64,000 nucleotides of DNA from G963662675 sp963662675 (lineage in GTDB: Bacteria > Bacteroidota > Bacteroidia > Bacteroidales > Prolixibacteraceae). Below, one piece after another: positions 28,454-37,628 of the stretch. The stretch covers positions 372,001 through 436,000 of the forward strand of contig CAXXHP010000002.1 in the NCBI GenBank assembly GCA_963662675.2, given 5' to 3'. The notes beneath the pieces are model-generated. The model had not been told where the DNA came from. It did not search any database and was given only the letters and a program-made list of their open reading frames with translations. How positions within the stretch are numbered: the stretch's first letter is position 1; each line of letters starts with the position of its first letter. A program made the position numbers and the translations under genes.

Positions 28454-30895
28454 ATGAGAGACTTGTCACTAAAAATCAAAAATCTTGCTCTTATACTTCT
28501 TGCTGTATTTGCTACAGGGGTATTCGTGCAATGTACATCAGAAAAAGTTCAGTCTGATGATGAAAAAGTTCAGGAGATTATTTCTCAAATGACCCTTGAA
28601 CAGAAAGCTCAGTTAGTAATTGGGACAGGTATGCATATGGGATTACCTGATTCTCTGGAGGCGATGTTTCGTTCTCCAGCTGATGATGAGATGAGTGAAG
28701 AATACAAAACAATGGTTGATAGAATTAGAACCTATTTGCCAGGTGCAGCAGGCTTTACAGCTGAATACCCGGAATTAGGAATTTCTTCTCAGGTTTTGTC
28801 TGATGGCCCTGCTGGATTAAGGATTACTCCTATTCGTGAAGGTGATACTGAGAATACGTATTACTGTACTGCATTCCCTATTGGAACATTATTAGCTTCT
28901 ACTTGGGATACTGATCTAGTTTATCAGGTTGGACAAGCTATGGGAAATGAGGTATTGGAATATGGTTCTGATGTGCTTTTAGCACCGGCATTAAATATTC
29001 AACGTGACCCGCTTTGTGGCCGTAACTTCGAATATTATTCAGAAGATCCACTTGTTGCCGGTAAAATTGCAGCTGCAATGGTAAATGGTATTCAGTCAAA
29101 TGGTGTAGGCACTTCCATAAAGCATTTTGCAGCAAACAACTCAGAAACTAACCGTATGTCTGTAAATACCATTGTTAGTGAAAGAGCATTGCGTGAAATT
29201 TATTTGAAAGGATTTGAAATTACAGTAAAAGAGTCTCAGCCTTGGACAGTAATGTCTTCATATAATAAGATCAATGGCACATATACTTCAGAGAGCGAAG
29301 ATCTTTTAACAAAGATTCTACGTAACGACTGGGGATTTGAAGGTTATGTAGTGACCGACTGGGGTGGTGGTAGCGATGTTATTGCTCAGATGGTTGCTGG
29401 AAACGACCTGCTTATGCCAGGTCAGGCAACTTCAATTATGGCAATTATCGATGCAGTTAATGACGGAACTTTGGATGAGGCGATCATTGACCGTAATGTT
29501 GCAAACATGCTGGGTATCATGTTGAAATCGCCAAGATATAATGGCTATGAGTTCTCTAATAATCCGGATTTAGCAGCACATGCAGCAGTAACTCGCGAAG
29601 CAGCAGCAGCAGGTATGGTTTTGCTTGAAAATAAGGATGTTCTACCTATTTCAACTGAGTTGGGGAAGGTAGCTGCTTTTGGAAACACATCTTATGATTT
29701 TATCGCTGGTGGTACAGGAAGTGGAGATGTTAATGAGAAATATACTGTTTCGTTGATTGAAGGTTTAACAAATGCCGGATTTGAAACTGATAGTGAGTTG
29801 ACTTCAATCTATGAGAAATATATTGAACAAGAGAGCTTAAAAGTTGATATGTCTGCCAATCCTATAGCAGCAATTATGGGAGGGAAAATTCCTGTAACAG
29901 AGATGAGTGTTTCTAAAGCTACAGCATCAAAAATGGCTCAGTCTGCAGATGTTGCTTTAATTACAATTGGTCGGAACTCAGGAGAAGGTGCAGATAGAGA
30001 ACCTATCGAAGGAGATTTTTATCTAACATCCACTGAGAAACAACTGATTCAATTTGTAACTGAGGCTTTTCATGCTGTTGGCAAAAAAGCGATTGTTGTT
30101 TTAAATATTGGTGGTGTTGTGGAAACTGCTAGCTGGAGTAATATTCCTGATGCCGTTTTATTGGCATGGCAACCTGGTTTAGAAGCAGGTAATTCTGTTG
30201 TTGATATTCTTACAGGGAAAACGAATCCTTCAGGTAAAATAGCTATTTCATTCCCTCTTTCTTATACTGATGTGCCTTCGTCAAATACTTTCCCGGGTTA
30301 CGCTATTGAAGGTGAAACAGATGATGCTGCGGATCTTTCTGGTTTCTCAATGATGTCACGTGCTCCTTTTGAAGTTGTTTATGATGATGACATTTATGTG
30401 GGATACCGTTATTATAACACGTTTGATGTGCCCGTTTCCTACGAATTTGGCTACGGTTTATCTTACACTAATTTTGAATACAGCAATCTGCAATTAAGTA
30501 CAACTAGCTTCGATGGAAGTATGACTGCTACTGTTGATATCACGAATGCTGGTTCTGTTGCCGGACGTGAGGTTGTTCAAGTATACGTTAGTGCTCCTGA
30601 TGGTAAATTAGAAAAACCCGAAGAAGAATTGACTGCTTTTGGCAAAACGAAAAAGTTGAACCCAGGTGAAACCGAAACATTGAGTTTTACAATTTCAGCT
30701 GAAGATATTGCTTCATTTGAAGAAAAAACTTCAAGCTGGATTGTTGAGCCAGGGACTTATACTTTAAAAGTCGGTGCTTCTTCATTAAAGATCAATACAA
30801 CATCTAATTTTGAAGTCGCTTCCGAAATAGAAGCAGGCAAAGTAACCAAAGCATTAACACCTAATCGTGAGATTGAGAAGTTAAGTAAAAAATAG
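28454..30895 (+). CDS. GH3 beta-glucosidase-type lipoprotein
   Basis: An 813-residue glycoside hydrolase family 3 enzyme with a lipobox (VFVQC, Cys27). The N-terminal TIM barrel (about 40-380) contains SIKHFAANN (221-229) and the catalytic nucleophile Asp302 in GYVVTDWGG. The alpha/beta sandwich (about 390-640) has GRNSGEGADRE, where the acid/base residue is expected. A fibronectin III-like domain ends the protein (about 690-790). It should release terminal beta-linked sugars, probably glucose, from oligosaccharides or aryl glycosides. It is the only glycoside hydrolase visible in the locus and closes it, followed by a terminator. Confidence 0.94.
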   Translation: MRDLSLKIKNLALILLAVFATGVFVQCTSEKVQSDDEKVQEIISQMTLEQKAQLVIGTGMHMGLPDSLEAMFRSPADDEMSEEYKTMVDRIRTYLPGAAGFTAEYPELGISSQVLSDGPAGLRITPIREGDTENTYYCTAFPIGTLLASTWDTDLVYQVGQAMGNEVLEYGSDVLLAPALNIQRDPLCGRNFEYYSEDPLVAGKIAAAMVNGIQSNGVGTSIKHFAANNSETNRMSVNTIVSERALREIYLKGFEITVKESQPWTVMSSYNKINGTYTSESEDLLTKILRNDWGFEGYVVTDWGGGSDVIAQMVAGNDLLMPGQATSIMAIIDAVNDGTLDEAIIDRNVANMLGIMLKSPRYNGYEFSNNPDLAAHAAVTREAAAAGMVLLENKDVLPISTELGKVAAFGNTSYDFIAGGTGSGDVNEKYTVSLIEGLTNAGFETDSELTSIYEKYIEQESLKVDMSANPIAAIMGGKIPVTEMSVSKATASKMAQSADVALITIGRNSGEGADREPIEGDFYLTSTEKQLIQFVTEAFHAVGKKAIVVLNIGGVVETASWSNIPDAVLLAWQPGLEAGNSVVDILTGKTNPSGKIAISFPLSYTDVPSSNTFPGYAIEGETDDAADLSGFSMMSRAPFEVVYDDDIYVGYRYYNTFDVPVSYEFGYGLSYTNFEYSNLQLSTTSFDGSMTATVDITNAGSVAGREVVQVYVSAPDGKLEKPEEELTAFGKTKKLNPGETETLSFTISAEDIASFEEKTSSWIVEPGTYTLKVGASSLKINTTSNFEVASEIEAGKVTKALTPNREIEKLSKK

Positions 30896-30919
30896 AACCC
30901 CTTTTTTAGGGATAAAATA

Positions 30920-30958
30920 AAAACTCCGTTTCCTTGCTATAAGGAGACGGAGTTTTTT
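30920..30958 (+). terminator. Intrinsic terminator after the GH3 gene
   Basis: AAAACTCCGT (30920-30929) pairs with ACGGAGTTTT (30947-30956), with a further 5-bp inner stem TCCTT/AAGGA and a run of T. It marks the end of the utilisation locus. Confidence 0.92.
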
Positions 30959-31048
30959 GTTAATTTCTGGTTATGTGAGTTTTAAAAAACACCTTTTTAA
31001 AAAGAATCTTATAGAATAAACTTGCATAATTCTATTTAATTTTCTTAT

Positions 31049-31077
31049 TTCGCTACTATAAAACCAAAATAGTCGAA
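31049..31077 (+). promoter_or_regulatory. Candidate TetR operator overlapping the tetR-like promoter
   Basis: Imperfect inverted repeat: TTCGCTACTAT (31049-31059) faces ATAGTCGAA (31069-31077), whose complement is TTCGACTAT. It ends two bases before the GTG start, a position suited to autoregulation. It shares the CGACTA core with the two direct repeats upstream of the efflux genes. Confidence 0.45.
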
Positions 31078-31079
31078 TA

Positions 31080-31667
31080 GTGGCAGTTTTAAAAGATGAA
31101 ATAATAAAGAACGAAATTTTAGGTGAAGCACAAAAGCTTTTTCGTCAGTATGGATTAAAGAAAACCACCATGGACGAAATAGCTGCTGCTTGCGGAAAGG
31201 CAAAAAGTACACTCTACCACTATTTTAAGAGTAAAGAGGATGTATTTGATTCTGTTATTTCATTGGAAATGATCAACCTGAGAAGGCATGTGAAGAACAA
31301 GGTTGAAGAATTCAAAGGTATGGAAGACAAAATTCTTACATACACCATTGAATTCCATAAAGAAGTAATTAACAAAGCAAATTTATACCGGATAATTAGG
31401 TTCGAAGATATGGCCGAATCTAGGATTAAAACACACTTTTATAAGATGTTAGAGTACGAGAAGTCTTATATGGTTAGGATGATGGAGGATGGCTATGATT
31501 CTGGTGAATTTAGAGATGTTGATAGGGATGACATCCCATGGATTGCAGAAATGTTTTTAGCAGCATTTTATGGTATGGTGAAATATGTTGTTGAAAAAGA
31601 TGGAGAATTAGATGAAGAAAAGTTAATTAAAACAGCTTATTTATTTATCCCCAGAATATTTAAATAA
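31080..31667 (+). CDS. TetR/AcrR-family transcriptional regulator
   Basis: A 195-residue regulator with a GTG start (no better ATG upstream). Residues 8-55 form the TetR helix-turn-helix (FRQYGLKKTTMDEIAAACGKAKSTLYHYFKSKED split around the turn), followed by an all-helical ligand-binding domain. It is placed directly before an RND efflux operon on the same strand, so it is very probably its local repressor, released by a pump substrate. Candidate operators are listed at 31049, 31684 and 31780. The ligand cannot be inferred. Confidence 0.92.
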   Translation: MAVLKDEIIKNEILGEAQKLFRQYGLKKTTMDEIAAACGKAKSTLYHYFKSKEDVFDSVISLEMINLRRHVKNKVEEFKGMEDKILTYTIEFHKEVINKANLYRIIRFEDMAESRIKTHFYKMLEYEKSYMVRMMEDGYDSGEFRDVDRDDIPWIAEMFLAAFYGMVKYVVEKDGELDEEKLIKTAYLFIPRIFK

Positions 31668-31683
31668 TTTTTTTGACCAAAAA

Positions 31684-31707
31684 CCGACTAAAATAACAAA
31701 ACGGTAT
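31684..31707 (+). promoter_or_regulatory. Candidate operator repeat 1 upstream of the RND genes
   Basis: CCGACTA (31684-31690), a 6-base insert, then CAAAACGGTAT (31697-31707). It is the first of two copies of a CCGACTA / CAAAACGRTAT motif in the tetR-adaptor gap. Confidence 0.4.
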
Positions 31708-31779
31708 TGTAGTATTTTGGTGGTTTTTCTAAAGATTTGGACTGATTTATATTAGAGTATGGAATTTTGGATTAAATAA

Positions 31780-31797
31780 CCGACTACAAAACGATAT
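31780..31797 (+). promoter_or_regulatory. Candidate operator repeat 2 upstream of the RND genes
   Basis: CCGACTACAAAACGATAT is the second copy of the motif at 31684 without the 6-base insert. It ends 21 bases before the adaptor ATG, close to where RNA polymerase would bind. Confidence 0.45.
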
Positions 31798-31818
31798 AGG
31801 TATTATAATAGAAAAGAT

Positions 31819-32856
31819 ATGAGAAAATTGATTTATGTTTTTTTAGCAGCCATTCTCGTTTGGGGATGCAACTCAAATGCTGCAAACACATCAGCTGATG
31901 AAGGGAAGAATAAGCCTATCCCGGTTAAAGTTGAACTTATCGGGCAACAGAGTGAAAATATTGAGCTTTACTACAGTGGCTTGAGCCAGCCTGTAATTAC
32001 AGTTCCACTAAGTTTTCAGTTGCCGGGATCGGTATTACAAATTTATGTGCTCGAAGGCGATGCAGTACATAAAGGGCAATTGCTTGCAGAGTTGGATAAA
32101 GGATCTTACCAAAGTCTTTACAATGCAGCGCTAGCCATGCAACGACAAGCTCAGGATGCTTATGAGAGGCTAAAGACGGTGTATGAAAATGGAAGCTTGC
32201 CCGAGATTAAATGGGAAGATGCCAAGTCGAGTCTGGAACAGGCCAATTCTTCAGCAGAGATTGCAAAAAATAACCTTGAAAACTGCAAAATTACCTCCCC
32301 AATAAACGGGATTATTGGTAACCGAAATATCGAAGTAGGATCTAATGTAATTATGGGGGTTTCTGTGATGAACGTTATTTCCATTGATGAAATGTTTGCT
32401 CGTATTTCTGTCCCGGAAAATGAGATTAATAAAATACAAAAAGGTCAGATATCTACGGTTTTGTTTCCTGCTTTGGGGCAAAAATCCTACGAAGGTATTG
32501 TTGAAAAAGTAGGAGTGGTAGCCAACTCATTGTCTAAAACATTTGAAGTGCAGGTAAGAATAAAAAACGATGGTCAGAAAATTAAGTCGGGGATGATTTG
32601 CAATGTAACTATTCCACTTCCATCTGATGAAAAAGGATTACTGGTTCCAATTCAGTCTGTTATGCAAAATGAGTCAGGAAACAACTATGTATATGTTGTT
32701 GAAAAATCAGGAATGACAGCCCAACAGAGACGTATTGAAACTGACGGTATTGTCAACAATCAGTTGAATGTAGTTTCTGGACTGGAAGCTGGTGAGTTAT
32801 TGGTGACTGATGGTCAGCAGAAATTGCAGAATAACGATTTGGTGAGTTTCAATTAA
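31819..32856 (+). CDS. RND efflux periplasmic adaptor subunit (membrane fusion protein)
   Basis: A 345-residue lipoprotein (lipobox LVWGC, about residue 17) of the AcrA/MexA type. It has the two lipoyl half-motifs (GSVLQIYVLEGDAVHKGQLLAE split by the alpha-hairpin, and KITSPINGIIGNRNIEVGS), a short coiled-coil hairpin (about 92-138) and the beta-barrel and membrane-proximal domains. It links the pump at 32963 to the TolC-like channel at 36062 across the periplasm. It is first of a three-gene operon behind a TetR gene. Confidence 0.94.
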   Translation: MRKLIYVFLAAILVWGCNSNAANTSADEGKNKPIPVKVELIGQQSENIELYYSGLSQPVITVPLSFQLPGSVLQIYVLEGDAVHKGQLLAELDKGSYQSLYNAALAMQRQAQDAYERLKTVYENGSLPEIKWEDAKSSLEQANSSAEIAKNNLENCKITSPINGIIGNRNIEVGSNVIMGVSVMNVISIDEMFARISVPENEINKIQKGQISTVLFPALGQKSYEGIVEKVGVVANSLSKTFEVQVRIKNDGQKIKSGMICNVTIPLPSDEKGLLVPIQSVMQNESGNNYVYVVEKSGMTAQQRRIETDGIVNNQLNVVSGLEAGELLVTDGQQKLQNNDLVSFN

Positions 32857-32962
32857 TTTTTTCATGAAAACAGAATAAAAGGCTCCTATCATTCCTGTAA
32901 TGTTAGAGTTGATTGGTGAATGTGAATCTGTCAATGGGGTGCCTTTTTTAAAACAGGGAACA

Positions 32963-35900
32963 ATGAAAAAGAAAATAAATATCATTGAAGGAGCGATGAA
33001 ATATCGGCAGATCATTTTAGCTTTTATAATAGCGATGATGGTTCTGGGAGGTTTCGCTCTGAAAAATATGCCACGCAGGGAGTATCCTGAATTTACTATC
33101 CGCCAGGGAGTAATTGTCGGGGTATATCCGGGGGCAACTTCAAATGAGGTTGAAGAGCAGCTCACAAAAGAAGTTGAAAACTACATTTTTGGATATGAGG
33201 AAGTGAAAAAGGCTAAGACTCACTCCATTTCTAAAGAAGGGATGATGATTCTGTACGTTGAATTGAACGACAACGTGCATGATTCGGATCGTTTTTGGTC
33301 GAAATTGCGACACGGACTTACAGAACTTAAATCGGGTTTGCCAACAGGGGTGTTGGCATTAAGAGCAATCAGCGATTTTGGGGATACTTCTGCTCTGCTT
33401 ATTACCATGTCTTCTGATGAAAGGTCATACCGTCAGTTGGAAGAGCAAATGAAATTCTTAGAGGCTGATATCCGGAAGATTAATTCTGTCTCAAAGATAA
33501 AACGAGATGGTATTCAGGATGAAGAGATCTACGTTTATGTACAGAAGGAGAAGATGAACGAGTACCATATTGATCCTACTACGATTTATGCTTCTTTTTT
33601 AATACAGGAATCTCTTAATTACTCAGGAAGTCTGGATAACGGTGATTTGGTTTTGCCGGTTCATATTCCGCCACGTTTTAGCTCAGAGGAAGACCTGATG
33701 AACCAGGTTGTTTATTCTGATCCACAAGGAAATATTGTTCGTTTAAAAGATATTGCCCGAATTGAGCGAAAGTATGAAGAAGCGGAGAGTTTCATCAGGA
33801 ACAATGGTAATAACTCAATTCTGTTATCTCTGGAAATGCAGAAAGGGAACAACATTGTTCAGTTTGGAGAAAATGTACAGAATGTTCTGGATACTTTTAA
33901 AACGAAAGCCGGTGAAGACCTGGAGATAAATGTAATCTCAAATCTTCCAGAGGTGGTTGATAATTCAATCTCTCATTTCATGATTGAGTTTCTAATAGCT
34001 ATCATCGCAGTAATTATTGTTACAATGGTTTTACTTCCATTTCGTGTGGCCTCGGTTGCCGGAATTACCATTCCAATTTCAGTATTAATCACTTTGGGTA
34101 TTATGCAGCTGGTGGGTATTCAGTTGCATATCGTCTCACTAGCTGGATTAATCGTAGTTCTCGGGATGGTGGTTGATAACGCCATTGTGGTAATTGACAA
34201 TCATGTAGAAAAACTGGATCAAGGAGAATCTCCATGGGAGTCAGCATGGAAAGCAGCTCATGAGTTATTTATACCTGTTTTGTCAGCAACAGCAGCCATT
34301 ATCGCTGCTTTCATGCCCATGATGCTTTTCCTGAAAGGGACTGCTGGTGATTTTGTGGGTACTTTTCCAATAACTATTGGAATTGCATTGGGCATTTCTA
34401 TGGTTGTTGCTCTTCTGCTAGTGCCTCTTATGTGTTTTATTTTTATTAAAAAGGGATTGCATAAGAAAGATAATGAGATTTCTGAAAAGAGAAGTTTCCT
34501 TGATAAGGTTCAGCATTGGTATGATAAAATGTTGGATTGGACATTCCGTAACCCTAAGATGATTGTTTCGCTTGGTATTTTATCTGTAGTTGTTGGAGGA
34601 TTGATTTTTTCAACTTTAAAGCAGCAGTTTTTCCCAGCAATGGAACGCAGCCAATTTCCGGTTGAGGTTTATCTGCCTGAAGGTACTTCTTTAGATAAAA
34701 CGGATGCGGTGCTTGATAGCCTTGAACATATTCTGCTGAAAGATGAACGGGTAACGAATGTCGCTAGTTTTGTAGGGATGAGTTCTCCTCGTTTTAATGA
34801 TTTGTATGCTCCTAAAATAGCTTCTGCGAATTTTGGTCAGTTAATGGTGAACACAATTTCAGAAGAGGCAACCAATGCAATATTGGATGAATATTCATTA
34901 AAGTATAAAAATGCTTTTCCTGAGGCTACGATAAAATGGAAGCAGTTAGCAATGGAGCAATTTGAAGCTCCCATTGAGGTTAGAATTTCAGGAGATAATA
35001 TTTCAGAGCTGAAGGCTACTGCTGCACAAGTAACGCAGATTTTAAAGAAAACCGAAAATTTAACTTGGGTGCGTAACGATTGGGGAGAAAAGCGCCACGG
35101 ACTTAGTGTTGAAATTAATCGCAATAAAGCGAGTCAGATGGGGTATGCCAAAACACTGGTTGCAGCATCATTGATGACTTCGCTGGATGGTTTGCCACTG
35201 ACAACTATTTGGGAGGATGATTATCCGGTAAGTGTTGTGCTGGCCGAAGATGAAACGAAAAATGACAATATTGATGATCTGGAGGATCACTATGTTTTTT
35301 CTCCTAAAACGATGGAGTCCGTGCCTCTACGATCAATTGCTGATTTGCAGCCCGAATGGACAGAAGGAAAGATTGCGCATCGAAACGGAGTGAGAACAAT
35401 TACTGTCCAGTCCGATGTTGTACGGGGGGAAATAACGTCGGAAATATTCTCATTGGTACAGCTTCAAATTGACCAATTATCACTTTCCGAAGGTGTCGAA
35501 ATTAGCTATGGAGGTGATAACGAATCAACAATAGAAAATATGATCCCGATGATGTGGTCATTGGGAACCAGCATTCTAATCATCTTTTTTATACTTCTTC
35601 TTCAATTTAAAACCAGCAGAAGGGCGCTACTTATCATGTCAACCATGCCAATGAGTTTCTTAGGTGCTGCAATTGGATTGAAATTGACAGGCTATCCTTT
35701 TGGGATGACATCCTTTATTGGAGTAATCGGATTAGTAGGAATTGTGGTTCGTAATGGAATAATTCTGATCGATTATGCAATGAACCTAGTTAATAATGAA
35801 GGGTACAGTTATAAGGAAGCTGGAATTGCTGCGGGAAAACGACGTATGCGTCCTATCTTTTTAACATCGATGGCGGCAGCAATGGGAGTTGTTCCAATGA

Positions 35901-36052
35901 TAACCAGCAACTCTCCACTTTGGGGGCCGCTTGGATCAGTTATCTGTTTTGGAATGATTGTCGGGATGTTGCTTACCCTGCTGATTTTACCAGTATTGTA
36001 CTGGAAAGTATCTGGAGACGGACCAACCCCTGATAGTGAGCCCGAAGTTTAA
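32963..36052 (+). CDS. RND efflux pump inner membrane subunit (AcrB/HAE1-like)
   Basis: A 1029-residue pump with the RND duplication: one helix at the start, a large periplasmic loop, six helices, then the same again. The TM4 region reads GMVVDNAIVVIDNHVEKL; the single Asp of VVDN replaces the double Asp of AcrB, which occurs in many Bacteroidota RND pumps. The C-terminal half has GVIGLVGIVVRNGIILIDY. Start: the ATG at 32963 (preceded by GGGAAC) gives MKKKINIIEGAMKYRQ, a normal start; an ATG at 32900 would add 21 residues with no family support. Substrate is unknown; drugs, bile-like compounds or fatty acids are usual. Confidence 0.94.
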   Translation: MKKKINIIEGAMKYRQIILAFIIAMMVLGGFALKNMPRREYPEFTIRQGVIVGVYPGATSNEVEEQLTKEVENYIFGYEEVKKAKTHSISKEGMMILYVELNDNVHDSDRFWSKLRHGLTELKSGLPTGVLALRAISDFGDTSALLITMSSDERSYRQLEEQMKFLEADIRKINSVSKIKRDGIQDEEIYVYVQKEKMNEYHIDPTTIYASFLIQESLNYSGSLDNGDLVLPVHIPPRFSSEEDLMNQVVYSDPQGNIVRLKDIARIERKYEEAESFIRNNGNNSILLSLEMQKGNNIVQFGENVQNVLDTFKTKAGEDLEINVISNLPEVVDNSISHFMIEFLIAIIAVIIVTMVLLPFRVASVAGITIPISVLITLGIMQLVGIQLHIVSLAGLIVVLGMVVDNAIVVIDNHVEKLDQGESPWESAWKAAHELFIPVLSATAAIIAAFMPMMLFLKGTAGDFVGTFPITIGIALGISMVVALLLVPLMCFIFIKKGLHKKDNEISEKRSFLDKVQHWYDKMLDWTFRNPKMIVSLGILSVVVGGLIFSTLKQQFFPAMERSQFPVEVYLPEGTSLDKTDAVLDSLEHILLKDERVTNVASFVGMSSPRFNDLYAPKIASANFGQLMVNTISEEATNAILDEYSLKYKNAFPEATIKWKQLAMEQFEAPIEVRISGDNISELKATAAQVTQILKKTENLTWVRNDWGEKRHGLSVEINRNKASQMGYAKTLVAASLMTSLDGLPLTTIWEDDYPVSVVLAEDETKNDNIDDLEDHYVFSPKTMESVPLRSIADLQPEWTEGKIAHRNGVRTITVQSDVVRGEITSEIFSLVQLQIDQLSLSEGVEISYGGDNESTIENMIPMMWSLGTSILIIFFILLLQFKTSRRALLIMSTMPMSFLGAAIGLKLTGYPFGMTSFIGVIGLVGIVVRNGIILIDYAMNLVNNEGYSYKEAGIAAGKRRMRPIFLTSMAAAMGVVPMITSNSPLWGPLGSVICFGMIVGMLLTLLILPVLYWKVSGDGPTPDSEPEV

Positions 36053-36061
36053 TTTTTCAAA

Positions 36062-37414
36062 ATGAAAATCATGAAACGATATATAATTGGAATGATTTGC
36101 ACCGTATGTAGTTTGGGACTATATGCGCAAACATTGTCGCTTGATGTGTGCAAAGTGTATGCGGTTGAGAATAATAAAAGCATTAAGGAAGCACGCTTAA
36201 AGGTTGAAGAATCTGAAGAGTTAAAGAAAAGTACTTATACGAACTTTTTTCCGCAGATGAGTGCCGATGTTATTTTAATGAAAGCCAACGATTACCTGCT
36301 TAATATTGAGACCCCGGAAATGAACCTGCCGGTTTACGATGGAAATATGGCGAATCTGGAAACGGCTACTGAATATGCCTATGTTCCGGGAATGGAGATT
36401 AAAGCACTGGATTATATGAATGTAGGAATGCTAACTGTTACTCAGCCTGTTTATGCAGGGGGACAGGTTCGCAATGGGTATAAGCTCGCCTCCTTGGGGG
36501 CCGAAGTCAATGAAGAATCGTTGGTGCTGACTACGCAACAGGTGATTGTTAAAACCGAAGAATACTATTGGTCGTTGATCTCGCTCGAAGCAAAAACAAA
36601 AACACTGAACAGTTACGAAAAACTTCTGATCAGCTTGTTGAGCGATGTTCAGGTTTCATATGATGCCGGGCTGGTTGGGAAAAGTGATCTGCTAAAGGTT
36701 CAACTTAAGATAAATGAGATAAATGCCAATAAATTAGAATTAGAGAACGGCATTTCGTTATTGAAGATGGCACTCTGCCAGCATATTGGCATAGTTTATT
36801 CGGATAACTTAAGTTTGTCAGATACGACCTTTCAAGTTGTTTCTCCAGAAATGGTTTTTATTGAAACAGATGTGGCCTTATCAGGCAGGAGTGAATACCA
36901 AATGCTAAATCAGGCGGTTGATGCAGAAATTCTTCAAAAACATTTGTCGAAAGGAGAATTGTTGCCGCAAATCGCTGTCGGTATTCAAGGGCAATATCTT
37001 GACATGGCAGATGAGCAAAATACTTACGGTATTGCTTTTGCATCTTTGTCTATTCCCATTTCCGACTGGTGGGGTGGTTCTCATAAATTAAAAGAGCACG
37101 ACCTTAAAGTTGATGCGGCAAAAAACAATCTGGACGAGAATTCAGAGCTACTGAAACTACAGATGGAGAAAGCATACAAACAACTTTCTGAGAGCTACCA
37201 ACAAATTGAAGTTTCCAAGTCACTGGAAGAACAAGCACGCGAGTACTTAAAGGTGGTGAATGATAATTATCAGGCAGGCATCATGTCAACATCCGATCTG
37301 TTGGAGGCACAGGCTGTTATGCAAGAGGCGCAGGATGGACTGACTGATGCGAAAAGCACTTACCAAATACGACAGGTTTATTACAAACAAGCTGTTGCCT
37401 CATTAGAATATTAG
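36062..37414 (+). CDS. TolC-family outer membrane efflux protein
   Basis: A 450-residue outer membrane channel with a signal peptide (about 1-24, ending LGLYAQ) and the two long helical hairpin repeats of the TolC family. Examples are LSLDVCKVYAVENNKSIKEARLKVEE in the first repeat and NYQAGIMSTSDLLEAQAVMQEAQ near the end. It forms the exit duct for the RND pump 9 bases upstream. A second possible start (MKRYIIG) lies three codons in. Confidence 0.93.
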   Translation: MKIMKRYIIGMICTVCSLGLYAQTLSLDVCKVYAVENNKSIKEARLKVEESEELKKSTYTNFFPQMSADVILMKANDYLLNIETPEMNLPVYDGNMANLETATEYAYVPGMEIKALDYMNVGMLTVTQPVYAGGQVRNGYKLASLGAEVNEESLVLTTQQVIVKTEEYYWSLISLEAKTKTLNSYEKLLISLLSDVQVSYDAGLVGKSDLLKVQLKINEINANKLELENGISLLKMALCQHIGIVYSDNLSLSDTTFQVVSPEMVFIETDVALSGRSEYQMLNQAVDAEILQKHLSKGELLPQIAVGIQGQYLDMADEQNTYGIAFASLSIPISDWWGGSHKLKEHDLKVDAAKNNLDENSELLKLQMEKAYKQLSESYQQIEVSKSLEEQAREYLKVVNDNYQAGIMSTSDLLEAQAVMQEAQDGLTDAKSTYQIRQVYYKQAVASLEY

Positions 37415-37435
37415 TTTTCTGAAAACTAGAAACAA

Positions 37436-37474
37436 GCCCCTGCATAAATCCATTAAGCCATGGGTCGCAGGGGC
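37436..37474 (+). other. Hairpin 1 of a tandem pair after the efflux operon
   Basis: GCCCCTGC (37436-37443) pairs with GCAGGGGC (37467-37474) over a 23-base loop. There is no T-run behind it. Confidence 0.6.
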
Positions 37475-37479
37475 AATTA

Positions 37480-37520
37480 TTAGGGGGATCAGGTCTTTAT
37501 AAAAGATCCGATCCCCCTAA
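37480..37520 (+). other. Hairpin 2 of a tandem pair after the efflux operon
   Basis: TTAGGGGGATC (37480-37490) pairs perfectly with GATCCCCCTAA (37510-37520). The loop itself can pair (GGTCTTT with AAAGATCC, one bulge), giving a nearly continuous 41-base hairpin. No T-run follows, so it is not a standard intrinsic terminator; it may be a processing or stability element, or a small repeat. Confidence 0.65.
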
Positions 37521-37588
37521 TAGTACATACATATTATTGTTCTGTTAATTATCGATTTCACAAAGTGACGTTGTATCAGAATGAAAAG

Positions 37589-37596
37589 TACCTTTG
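37589..37596 (+). promoter_or_regulatory. -7 promoter element before the MFS gene
   Basis: TACCTTTG matches TAnnTTTG, 33 bases before the ATG. A TTG at 37571-37573 is a possible -33 element with a short spacer. Confidence 0.45.
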
Positions 37597-37628
37597 CGCC
37601 TTAAAATAAGTAAACCCCTTTTTAGATT

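Noticed and set aside
32900..32962. Upstream ATG for the RND pump
   Set aside because: It adds 21 residues before the normal family start MKKKINIIEGAMKYRQ, which has its own purine-rich upstream sequence.
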